Below are positions 1 through 6,677 of a stretch of DNA of 45,791 bases, in pieces. Source of the stretch: Candidatus Zixiibacteriota bacterium. GTDB taxonomy: Bacteria > Zixibacteria > MSB-5A5 > GN15 > PGXB01. The stretch spans positions 1 through 45,791 of the forward strand of contig JAPLUR010000113.1 in the NCBI GenBank assembly GCA_026397505.1. The letters run 5' to 3'. The translations under genes were made by a program, and so were the position numbers. The notes beneath the pieces were generated by a model. It worked only from the letters and a program-made list of their open reading frames with translations, did no database searches and was not told the DNA's origin. The first letter of the stretch is position 1. Every line of letters begins with the position of its first letter.

Positions 1-110
1 ATGTCTATAATGAGAAACGATTGCATTCCTCTCTGGGCTATCGACCACCCAACGAGTTCGAGGCCCTACTGAGGAACGAAAAAGTGAACCGCCAAACCGT
101 CCTACCCTAA
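1..110 (+). CDS. IS3-family transposase (OrfB), C-terminal end only
   Basis: Reading from base 3, the frame gives YNEKRLHSSLGYRPPNEFEA and stops with TAA at 108-110. This is the characteristic tail of IS3-family OrfB DDE integrases, where an H-S-x-L-G-Y-x-x-P motif follows the catalytic core. Only about 35 residues lie in the window; the DDE residues and OrfA would be to the left. The stop is about 27 bases from the inferred right end of the element, which is normal for this family. The frame is not in the supplied long-ORF set because it is short and has no start inside the window. Confidence 0.85.
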   Translation, partial: VYNEKRLHSSLGYRPPNEFEALLRNEKVNRQTVLP

Positions 111-137
111 CCTGTCCAACAAAAGGGGTTCACTCCA
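1..137 (+). mobile_element. Right end of an IS3-family insertion sequence
   Basis: Downstream of the transposase stop comes tgtccaacaaaaggggttca followed by ctcca. Read inward on the other strand this starts TGGAGTGAACCCC, the kind of terminal inverted repeat IS3-family elements carry. The element probably ends at or near base 137, because from there the reading frame matches a beta-helix protein. The left end, the other inverted repeat and any 3-4 bp target duplication lie outside the window. Confidence 0.75.
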
Positions 138-2491
138 ATTCTATACTTATTAATGCAGGTAATTATACTGGCCCGGGAAACAGAAATATTAATCCGCAGG
201 GTAAATCAATTGTGATAAAATCAATTAGTGGACCTGATAGCACGATAATTCTGGTCGACAGCGTGGAATGGGATAATACCGGTTTTAATGTAATAAATGG
301 CGAGGATAGCACTACAACCATTATAGGCTTTACTATCAAGCCTCTAAAAGATCAAGCATGGCAGGGGGCTATGCATGGGGGGGCTATAAATTGTATCAAT
401 TCCTCACCAACCATAATTGGATGTGTCATAAAGGATCATTGGGGCATCAATGCTGGTTGCGTATACTTGATTAACTCAAATGCTCATATGGTCAATTGCC
501 TATTTAGAGATAATTGGGTAGGCTGCGGTGCATGTAAGGCGTCTTCACTATTGTCATCGTCGCTGGCGCCCCGTACGTTTGTCGGTAATGGTGGTGCAGT
601 ATACACAATGAATTCAAATATAACATTTACCGGATGTTCATTTCATCATAATTATTCTGACAAGGGAGATGGAGGAGCAATAGCTGTTTATAGTACCAGT
701 ATAACGTTAATTGGATGCGATTTTACCGACAATGCTGCATTTATTGAAGAAGGTTCTGAAGGGCATGGTGGCGCAATTGCGATCTATACTGGTACACTGA
801 CTGCTGACAATTGTGCTTTTGTTTCAAATAGTGGATCTAATGGTGGTGCATGCTACTTATCTAATGTTACTCAAAGCACCATTGACTATTGCTTATTCTC
901 CCAAAATTCGGTATTTGTCGATTATGGTGGGGGTGGTGGTGCGATGTGCAGTGAAAATAGCATTTGTACAATGCGGAATAATACTTTTGCGGGTAATTTT
1001 GCCGACGGCATGGAAGGACCATTACCAGGATCTGCATTTTATATAGGCGGTGGCTATATTGAGGCCCAGAATTGCATAATAGCCTACAATGGCACTGCTC
1101 TGCCAATAGTCTGCGGACCAGAGACGATATTATTTGGTTGTTCAAATATTTGGTCCAGTGGTGTCAGCGGCTGGCCGGGAGGTATAAGTAGCCAACTGGG
1201 TATTAATGGCAATATTTCAGCAGATCCTCTATTCTGTGCTACACAGAATCAAGACTTTCATTTAAGCATAAGTTCTTCTTGTGCACCGGCTAATAATAGC
1301 TGCGGGCAGCTTATTGGCGCCTTTGATGTCGCATGCGGGCCTTATATCAGCAGTTTCGGGATGCAAGGTGAGAATATTATGCATGTTAAGTCAAACACTC
1401 CGCAGATCTACTGGTCTTACCATGATCTTGGCGCGATTCCGCAAGACAGCTTTCTTATTGCGGTCGGAACAGATTCAGACTGGGCCTTTGCCGAGATGTG
1501 GAATCCGGCGCCGGTCGCCTCCGCCGATACCTTTGTCACCTATGCCGGTGCGCCGCTTGTTGACGGGGCTACTTATTATCTCCGGCTCCGGGTGCATAAC
1601 GGAGTCGTCTGGTCAAACTGGTATCAGATCTCGTTCCGAATGAATTCGGTTCCGTCCGTGCCGGTGCTGGCGTCGCCGGATAGCGGGGCGGTTGTCAACA
1701 CCGCCACACCAACGCTTTATGTTCACAACGCCACCGATGCCGAAAACGACACGCTCGTCTATGAATTTTCCATTACCAATCATAGTATGTGGGGGCCGCC
1801 CCAAACAACCACCGGCACCAATATCCCCTCGGGCGTCGATTCGACCGGCTGGATCGTTTCCTCGCCCCTCAATGAAAACTGGCAGTATATCTGGCAGGCG
1901 CGCTGTTTCGATGGATACGAATATTCGGACTGGACCCCCTATGGTGAACGCAGAAACTTATATGTCAACGCGGTCGAGGAATCTCCCTGGCCGTTTGAGC
2001 TGGTCAAGCCGCCCGATACGGCCGGAAATATTATATTCAACATGCTCCCTTATTTCTTCTGGGGGATTTCCATCGATCCCGATCCGCTCGATTCGGTGCG
2101 CTATACGTTGTACCTTGCGCTCGACAGCAATTTCCAGTTTGTTAAGACGATTGAGATTCCCGAAAACCAATATACCCCGACCGATAGTCTCTTTTTCGGC
2201 ACCAGATACTGGTGGAAAGTGAAAGCGACCGATAAGACCGGACGTTTCACCTATTCTACCGATATCCATAATTTCCGCACCTGGAAACTGGGTGATGCCA
2301 ACGGCGACTGGCTGGTCAATATCCAGGATATAACCTTTATCATAAACTTCCTATATAATGACGGCGCAGAACCGAAACCGAAGTTTGTGGCTGATATCAA
2401 CGGCACTTGTCTGGTGAATATCCAGGATATTACTTATTTGATAAATTACCTGTACAAAGGCGGCCCCGCGCCGAAGATTGGGTGCATGTAA
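138..2491 (+). pseudogene. Secreted right-handed beta-helix protein with C-terminal dockerin, 5' end cut by the IS
   Basis: The frame is open from inside the IS end (in-frame TGA at 11-13) and gives protein-like sequence from about base 137: NSILINAGNYTGPGNRNI, the usual first strand of polymorphic-outer-membrane or pectate-lyase-like beta-helix proteins. The missing 5' part would hold the signal peptide. The GTG at 212 is only the first start-like codon and has no ribosome-binding site. Residues 1-380 (counted from 212) are Gly/Asn/Cys-rich beta-helix rungs such as GGAI and NCxF. About 400-600 looks like fibronectin/Ig-type modules. Residues about 692-755 form a dockerin with two calcium loops (DANGDWLVNIQD and DINGTCLVNIQD). 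The helix half is AT-rich and the rest is GC-richer, so it may be a chimera. Probably a surface protein inactivated by the insertion; a truncated product cannot be excluded. Confidence 0.8.
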
Positions 2492-2497
2492 AGTTTT

Positions 2498-2559
2498 GTA
2501 GGTCAGGTCTCTTGCAGACCTGACACGGTAATGTCAGGAGCGTAAAGCTCCTGACCTAC
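2498..2559. repeat. Nested double-hairpin palindromic repeat
   Basis: Outer arms GTAGGTCAGG (2498-2507) and CCTGACCTAC (2550-2559) are exact complements. Inside are two perfect 9-bp hairpins: GTCAGGTCT/AGACCTGAC (2502-2510, 2516-2524) and GTCAGGAGC/GCTCCTGAC (2533-2541, 2547-2555). The unit lies just after the dockerin gene and before the convergent barrel gene. It could act as a two-way terminator or be a dispersed REP-like repeat; a degenerate relative lies at 3387-3413. Confidence 0.75.
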
Positions 2560-2636
2560 CTAAACATATTCTACTATCTTGGTCTTCTCGGCCGCAGTAT
2601 TTCTTATGTCAGGACCGCAATCCGGCAACGCTCGGA

Positions 2637-3119
2637 CTATTTGCCAAAAGTCCAACCGACCGTAAACTTTGCGTCGGGGGCGTCAGCCAGCCCAAGCTTG
2701 GCCTCAATGAAAAAATATCCCGAATTTCTGCCGGATAATCCTTTCATGATCCCGCCCTCGATATAGAGACCGAATTCAGTATTGCTGCCGCCGTGCTTGG
2801 CGGAATAAAAAATCGGCCCGGCACTGCCGCCGAGATAGGGCGTCCAGACGCCCCAGTCGGAGCGGAAGCGATAATCAAGTTCAAAGGACGGTGCAATCGT
2901 AGTCAGATTGTCGCCAAAACCTATTTCCAGATTTGGAACCATCATCAAATTTGTGGCAATCTCTCCGAAGTCTATATGACCCCCAAAATGAATCTGGTCG
3001 GGATTAACCGTAAAGCCGACTCTTGGCCCTACACCGTAGAAACCGGCGGAACGTGTGCCGGCAGTCGCCGTCAGGGCGAATAGCAGGATTATGATCAATG
3101 ACGTGATGATTTTTCTCAT
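2637..3119 (-). CDS. Probable outer-membrane beta-barrel protein
   Basis: A 160-residue protein with a clear signal peptide (MRKIITSLIIILLFALTATA) followed by alternating Gly/aromatic strands such as GFYGVGPRVGFT, LEIGFGDN, SFELDYRF and WTPYLGGSAGP, ending KFTVGWTFGK. The pattern, size and C-terminal aromatic-rich strand suit a small 8-stranded barrel (OmpW/OmpA-barrel type), but no specific family is recognised. The ATG at 3119 is chosen over an upstream start at 3176 because AGGAACAGGA lies just ahead of it and the signal peptide begins there. It is convergent with the interrupted dockerin gene. Role unknown: surface structure or small-molecule passage are possibilities. Confidence 0.75.
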   Translation of the reverse strand: MRKIITSLIIILLFALTATAGTRSAGFYGVGPRVGFTVNPDQIHFGGHIDFGEIATNLMMVPNLEIGFGDNLTTIAPSFELDYRFRSDWGVWTPYLGGSAGPIFYSAKHGGSNTEFGLYIEGGIMKGLSGRNSGYFFIEAKLGLADAPDAKFTVGWTFGK

Positions 3120-3178
3120 TTCCTGTTCCTTTCGGTTTGAGTTTTTCCTTCGGCCACCTGTGGCGGCCGATATCAATT

Positions 3179-3206
3179 AATATATCAGCACTTATCAACA
3201 AATCAA
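3179..3206 (-). promoter_or_regulatory. Putative promoter of the barrel gene
   Basis: On the minus strand TTGATT (3201-3206) is followed after 16 bases by TATATT (3179-3184), about 60 bases ahead of the start codon. A sequence match only. Confidence 0.45.
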
Positions 3207-3430
3207 ATTCATTCTTCTAACATGGAGTAAGTTTACTTAAATAAAGTCAGCCGGGTAGTTCGAGGTCCTTGCGCCTGTCCCGACCCCTTGGTCGGGGTTT
3301 GACACTTATCTTTATTCACATCCTGTTTCTCCCCTCAAAATCCATATCAGACCGATGCTGATCCGTGCCCTGCAACCCTTTATAGAAAGTTTTGTAAGTC
3401 AATTTTGACCTACAATCTGACCTAAATCAA
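3207..3430. other. Intergenic stretch with two small inverted repeats
   Basis: No gene is seen here. The stretch holds a CCCGACC-CCTT-GGTCGGG hairpin (3279-3296) with no gene ending at it, and the hairpin GTAAGTCA/TGACCTAC (3394-3413), which is preceded by aagttttg exactly as the larger palindrome at 2498 is. The second looks like a decayed copy of that repeat. Confidence 0.5.
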
Positions 3431-3460
3431 AACCCCCATTCCGGGGTCGGAACGGGGGTT
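3431..3460 (-). terminator. Intrinsic terminator of the M23 peptidase gene
   Basis: A 12-bp stem, AACCCCCATTCC (3431-3442) with GGAACGGGGGTT (3449-3460), one wobble pair and a 6-base loop. On the minus strand it lies 32 bases after the M23 gene's last base and is followed by a T-rich stretch. Confidence 0.75.
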
Positions 3461-3491
3461 GAAATGCTTTTATCGTTGGATTTGCCGGCCG

Positions 3492-4397
3492 TTACCGCAT
3501 ACTCACAATATAGTCAAGGGGATTGATTTGCCGGTTATCTCTTAGAACCTCATAATGAAGATGCGGCCCGGTGGAATAGCCGGTGGAGCCAATATAACCG
3601 ATCAAAGTGCCCCGCTTGACAGTCTGACCGACAAAAACCTTCATCTTGCTCATATGACCATACCTGGTTGTAAACCCGTATCCATGATCGAGTACCACCA
3701 GGTTGCCCAGTCCGCCATTGTCATGAGCGGCAAATTCGACTGCGCCATCAGCCGTGGCATAGATCGGGGTGCCGGTTCGGTTGGCAATATCTATGCCGCC
3801 GTGGAACTGCTGGTTGCCGGTGAAGGGATCATATTTCATCCCAAAGCCACGGCTCTGGGAGCCATGAGTTGGGGCTATCGAGGGAGTATGATCGAGAAGT
3901 GATTTCTTGGCCGTCATTGATTTATATACTTCCTCGTACTTCTCCTTTTCAAACCGGGCCAGCCTCAGCAAAGCCTCAACGGCCGATTCGGCCGATGTGG
4001 CCAGTTGCATGGCATTGGAAACAGTTCTGAAAGCGGCATTTTCCGGTCCGCCTATCCCAAGCTCCCGCTCATCAGTGCCAACCTCGGGTAGATTGAAAAT
4101 ATTCCGGATAGCCACCTCTTTCTGAACCAGCCCGTCATAAATATTTGTTATCTCCGAAACCTGACCTCGTAACTCCTGATATTTTCTGGAGAGATAATTA
4201 TTCTCCGACTGCAGCTTCTTTATTTCAAAAGCTGAAACCTGCGACTTCACAAAGGAGGTGGTGAGGAGGATGTTGGCGATGAAAAGGAAAGCGGCGATAA
4301 TTGCGCAACCCAATAGAAACCGATAGGAAACCTGGAAATGGCGCAACTTATCCCGGCTGCCGGCGATTAACATAAATGAAAGCTTTTTGTTTAGCAT
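3492..4397 (-). CDS. M23-family (LytM) membrane-anchored peptidase with coiled coil
   Basis: 301 residues. One membrane segment lies at about 28-50 after a short basic cytoplasmic end. A helical, probably coiled-coil region (about 52-95) and a second helix (about 125-170) follow, then a LytM domain (about 180-295). The zinc ligands of M23 endopeptidases are present: His199 and Asp203 in FHGGID, and the GPHLHYE motif with His279 and His281. It should therefore be an active peptidoglycan endopeptidase, rather than a degenerate EnvC/NlpD-type activator. The order membrane anchor, coiled coil, LytM is the usual one for periplasmic cell-wall hydrolases used in division or envelope growth. GAAGGAAAGG lies just ahead of the ATG at 4397. 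It is a single gene with its own promoter and terminator. Confidence 0.9.
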   Translation of the reverse strand: MLNKKLSFMLIAGSRDKLRHFQVSYRFLLGCAIIAAFLFIANILLTTSFVKSQVSAFEIKKLQSENNYLSRKYQELRGQVSEITNIYDGLVQKEVAIRNIFNLPEVGTDERELGIGGPENAAFRTVSNAMQLATSAESAVEALLRLARFEKEKYEEVYKSMTAKKSLLDHTPSIAPTHGSQSRGFGMKYDPFTGNQQFHGGIDIANRTGTPIYATADGAVEFAAHDNGGLGNLVVLDHGYGFTTRYGHMSKMKVFVGQTVKRGTLIGYIGSTGYSTGPHLHYEVLRDNRQINPLDYIVSMR

Positions 4398-4468
4398 GAC
4401 CTTTCCTTCTATATGTTGACTACATGCCCGAAACCCGCAGATTTCCAGCGCTCACAAAAAGTCGTTGG

Positions 4469-4497
4469 AAAATAGCGACCCTCTCCCAACAAGTCAA
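4469..4497 (-). promoter_or_regulatory. Putative sigma-70-type promoter of the M23 gene
   Basis: TTGACT (4492-4497 on the minus strand), 17-base spacer, TATTTT (4469-4474). This leaves a 5' leader of about 65 bases before the start codon at 4397. Confidence 0.55.
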
Positions 4498-4535
4498 CAA
4501 AAATAATCAAGAAATTTTCAGAATCATGGCCGATA

Positions 4536-4676
4536 TCACTTAATCAATTGATACTCATTTCTTAAGACCTTCTCCACGACCCTGATAAATTTCTCACAGT
4601 TAAGGTTCTGCAAGCTATAGAGATGCCAATATATTTTCCGCGGCATCGCTATAACGTTTTTTCTCTTTGAAGCCAT
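4536..4676 (-). CDS. Possible 46-residue protein or C-terminal gene remnant
   Basis: The minus-strand frame from ATG at 4676 to TGA at 4536-4538 reads MASKRKNVIAMPRKIYWHLY and then SLQNLNCEKFIRVVEKVL, ending LIK. The amphipathic helical tail looks protein-like and the frame stays open upstream for about 12 more codons. No clear ribosome-binding site precedes the ATG. It may be the end of a decayed gene or chance. No family is recognised. Confidence 0.25.
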   Translation of the reverse strand: MASKRKNVIAMPRKIYWHLYSLQNLNCEKFIRVVEKVLRNEYQLIK

Positions 4677-4880
4677 CTCATAACCTCTCGGACTCCCGTC
4701 AAAGTCGAAGAATTATTTGATGACCCCAATAATAATATCGACCTTAAGCGGGCGAATGTTAACCTTTTCGATTCTTCAAAGTTGCAGAAACTATGCCCCG
4801 ATATGGGTCTGCTCCAATATTCAACTGGCAGCACTTATATTGTTATGCTACATATTCTTAAATCATTGTTCAACTGTTGA
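4671..4880 (+). pseudogene. Possible remnant of a nucleotide-sugar epimerase/dehydratase C-terminus
   Basis: An open plus-strand stretch without a start codon reads TPVKVEELFDDPNNNIDLKR, then ANVNLFDSSKLQKLCPDMG, and stops with TGA at 4878-4880. The pattern (V-x-V, then R-A-N-V, then D-S-S-K-L) recalls the end of extended SDR sugar epimerases/dehydratases, where R-P-A-D-V and D-x-S-K-L occur. An in-frame TGA at 4668-4670 separates it from an upstream ATG at 4623. The family match is tentative. Confidence 0.3.
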
Positions 4881-4985
4881 ATTTGATACGGTTTGAGGAA
4901 CGGTCAGGAGGAAATAATTGGCGTTTCCCCATATTTTGGCTATCCGGCCAACAGTGGGCGACTATTCCACGGCCCACCTCTTGCC

Positions 4986-5014
4986 TTGACAGTCTTCCCG
5001 GTCGAGCTTAATAT
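4986..5014 (+). promoter_or_regulatory. Near-consensus sigma-70 promoter of the SDR gene
   Basis: TTGACA (4986-4991), 17-base spacer, TAATAT (5009-5014). Transcription would start near 5021, about 34 bases before the ATG at 5055. This rules out the much earlier ATG at 4893 as the translation start. Confidence 0.7.
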
Positions 5015-5054
5015 ATCCCCATTAAATTCATTAACCAAAAAGGATTCATGTTGT

Positions 5055-5828
5055 ATGATATCTCTTAAGAATAAGCTTGCTCTGGTAACCGGGGCTTCCT
5101 CCGGGATTGGTGAGGCGACTGCTCATCTATTTGCCCAACAGGGTGTCAGGCTTCTTTTGGTCGCCCGAAGGATGGATCGGCTGGAAAAGCTGGCCAAGAA
5201 CCTCAAGAAGAAATATGAAATCGAGACATTCTGTCTCCAAATGGATGTCCAGAACCAGAGGGAGGTGGAGGGAAGACTGGAGGCACTCCCGATTGGATGG
5301 AAAAAGGTCGATATTCTGGTCAATAACGCCGGCCTGAGCCGCGGCCTGGATAAGCTCCATGAGGGGAAATTGAGCGATTGGGAAGAGATGATCGACACCA
5401 ATATTAAGGGGCTTCTCTATGTCAGCCGGGTGGTGATCCCCTGGATGGTTAAAAGGGGCAAGGGGGATATTGTCAATATCGGGTCGATTGCAGGGCATGA
5501 GCTTTACCCCGGCGGGAATGTCTACTGCGCAACCAAGTTTGCCGTTGATGCCCTCACCAAGGGGATGCAGATTGATCTGGTCGATACCCCGCTCCGCGTC
5601 AGCGCGGTTGATCCCGGGATGGTGGAAACGGAGTTTTCGATGGTCCGATTCCACGGCGACAACGAACGGGCGGGGAAAGTCTATCAGGGGGTAGCGCCGC
5701 TAACCGGTGAGGATGTAGCCGAGGCGATCCTGTTCTGCGTGACCCGGCCGCCGCACGTGAATATCCATCAGGTGCGTATCATGCCGACCTGCCAGGCTGG
5801 GGCGATGGTTTTACACCGGAAGGGATAA
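5055..5828 (+). CDS. SDR-family NADP-dependent 3-hydroxy-acid dehydrogenase-like oxidoreductase (YdfG type)
   Basis: 257 residues with all classical short-chain dehydrogenase motifs: the cofactor loop TGASSGIG near residue 14, NNAG near residue 93, the active-site Ser in IGSIAG, and the YCATK catalytic Tyr/Lys pair. The C-terminal DPGMVETEFS and the closing VNIHQVRIMPTCQ stretch match the YdfG/serine-3-dehydrogenase-like subgroup, which oxidises small 3-hydroxy acids such as serine or 3-hydroxypropionate derivatives. That substrate is known for relatives and inferred here. The start at 5055 follows AAGGA and a strong promoter. It is monocistronic as far as can be seen. A second partial copy of its 3' end lies about 350 bases downstream. 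Confidence 0.9.
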   Translation: MISLKNKLALVTGASSGIGEATAHLFAQQGVRLLLVARRMDRLEKLAKNLKKKYEIETFCLQMDVQNQREVEGRLEALPIGWKKVDILVNNAGLSRGLDKLHEGKLSDWEEMIDTNIKGLLYVSRVVIPWMVKRGKGDIVNIGSIAGHELYPGGNVYCATKFAVDALTKGMQIDLVDTPLRVSAVDPGMVETEFSMVRFHGDNERAGKVYQGVAPLTGEDVAEAILFCVTRPPHVNIHQVRIMPTCQAGAMVLHRKG

Positions 5829-5860
5829 TTTCGACCGCAATCGTGCGTGGGAGATACCCA

Positions 5861-5923
5861 CGGCCCGGTGGATTTTTGGGCTTTGGCGCGATTGGCGATA
5901 AGCTGCTTTTCGCTTATTGACAT
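5861..5923 (-). pseudogene. Truncated start of a small helical protein gene (KSTGP-type N-terminus)
   Basis: On the minus strand AGGAG precedes an ATG at 5923 opening MSISEKQLIANRAKAQKSTG. This is the N-terminal signature (EKQxxANRxNAxKSTGPxT) of a small hypothetical protein often found in several copies per genome. After KSTGP the family continuation is lost at about 5861, and the frame runs into sequence antisense to the SDR 3' end. A gene start was evidently joined to foreign sequence. Confidence 0.6.
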
Positions 5924-6050
5924 GTTTTCATACTCCTGTAAAGGGGTACGAGGAGAAATCGCCATCGATGTTGTAGTGATTTTGCAGGCCAGCCCACAGC
6001 ACGCCATGGCGGGTGGAGCACCCAGGCAAAATGACAACGACCAATAAAAA

Positions 6051-6099
6051 GTGTTACCAATGTGCCCGGTCTATTGTGTAACCTATCTGCGGATTATAC
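6051..6099. repeat. Two abutting imperfect direct repeats, possible IS-end remnant
   Basis: gtgttaccaatgtgcccggt with its next five bases (6051-6075) is followed directly by the related gtgtaacctatctgcggatt plus tatac (6076-6099). Arrays of GTGTTACC-type repeats occur at ends of some rve-type (IS481-like) elements, but the assignment rests on appearance only. Confidence 0.35.
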
Positions 6100-6101
6100 A
6101 C

Positions 6102-6176
6102 AGGCCACACCTGAATATCCATCAGGTTCGTATCATGCCGACATGCCGAGCAGGGGCGATGGTGCTGAACCAATAA
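6102..6176 (+). pseudogene. Duplicated 3' end of the SDR gene
   Basis: The frame reads RPHLNIHQVRIMPTCRAGAM, then VLNQ and a TAA at 6174-6176. It matches the SDR's own closing residues PHVNIHQVRIMPTCQAGAMV nearly residue for residue, and the DNA is also closely similar. Nothing of the upstream SDR body is present. This is either the leftover of a tandem SDR paralogue deleted by an insertion or a partial duplication. Confidence 0.8.
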
Positions 6177-6211
6177 ATAGAGCATTTATTTCTTAAACAA
6201 AATCAATAAAA

Positions 6212-6242
6212 GAAGGCGGCAGTCCCGACTGAAGCCGCCTTC
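6212..6242 (-). terminator. Intrinsic terminator of the small secreted-protein gene
   Basis: Perfect 9-bp stem GAAGGCGGC (6212-6220) with GCCGCCTTC (6234-6242) and a 13-base loop. On the minus strand it is followed by TTTTATTGATTTTG, so it serves the minus-strand gene at 6318-6515. Confidence 0.7.
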
Positions 6243-6317
6243 CAATCCATTGGCTCAGTAGCTGTTAAGAAAGAATTTTGTCCCAGGTGCTTGCAAAAAG
6301 CGCCGCTGCCTCTGCTG

Positions 6318-6515
6318 TCAGCAGAAATTCTTTCCCATTGCGTTGTCATTTGAAGCAAATAATGGTGTTGAATTATGATAGCCGCCTATCACACGGATTT
6401 CTACCTTCAGGCCAACCGGGTCATTGCTTGCGTACTGGCTGACCGAAGGAAATAACAAGACAGCAAATAGCACTAGCAGGAGAAGAACAAAAATCACACG
6501 TTGAAAAATCCTCAT
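6318..6515 (-). CDS. Small secreted or membrane-anchored protein, unknown function
   Basis: 65 residues. The strongly hydrophobic N-terminus, MRIFQRVIFVLLLLVLFAVL, ends near FPSVSQYAS and could be a signal peptide or a membrane anchor. A short polar tail follows (KVEIRVIGGYHNS). No family is recognised. ATG 6515 is chosen because AGGAGG lies eight bases ahead; the GTG at 6524 and ATG at 6521 are too close to that site. A TTGCAG-17-TATAAT promoter and a clean terminator enclose it, so it looks like a genuine, well-transcribed single gene despite its size. Confidence 0.7.
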   Translation of the reverse strand: MRIFQRVIFVLLLLVLFAVLLFPSVSQYASNDPVGLKVEIRVIGGYHNSTPLFASNDNAMGKNFC

Positions 6516-6570
6516 TATCATCACCTCCTAACCCAAATTGTAGGCAAGAACTGGAAGCAAATCTATTTAT

Positions 6571-6599
6571 ATTATATATCAAGAACGTAATTCCTGCAA
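6571..6599 (-). promoter_or_regulatory. Sigma-70 promoter of the small secreted protein
   Basis: TTGCAG (6594-6599, minus strand), exactly 17 bases, then consensus TATAAT (6571-6576). Start of transcription expected near 6564, about 50 bases before the ATG. Confidence 0.7.
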
Positions 6600-6677
6600 T
6601 AGAAAAATGATCTATCTACATTTTTTTCTCAATCTATCCCAATACCTTAGCATGTTTAACAGGAACAAAATCGCTCT

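Noticed and set aside
4893-5054. Upstream ATG extending the first SDR protein by 54 residues
   Set aside because: It precedes a near-consensus promoter, and the extra residues have no SDR similarity; the start at 5055 fits the family.
5768-6037. 89-residue minus-strand frame across the SDR scar
   Set aside because: Only the 21 codons from 5923 look real; the rest is vector-like joining of unrelated pieces and antisense of the SDR end.
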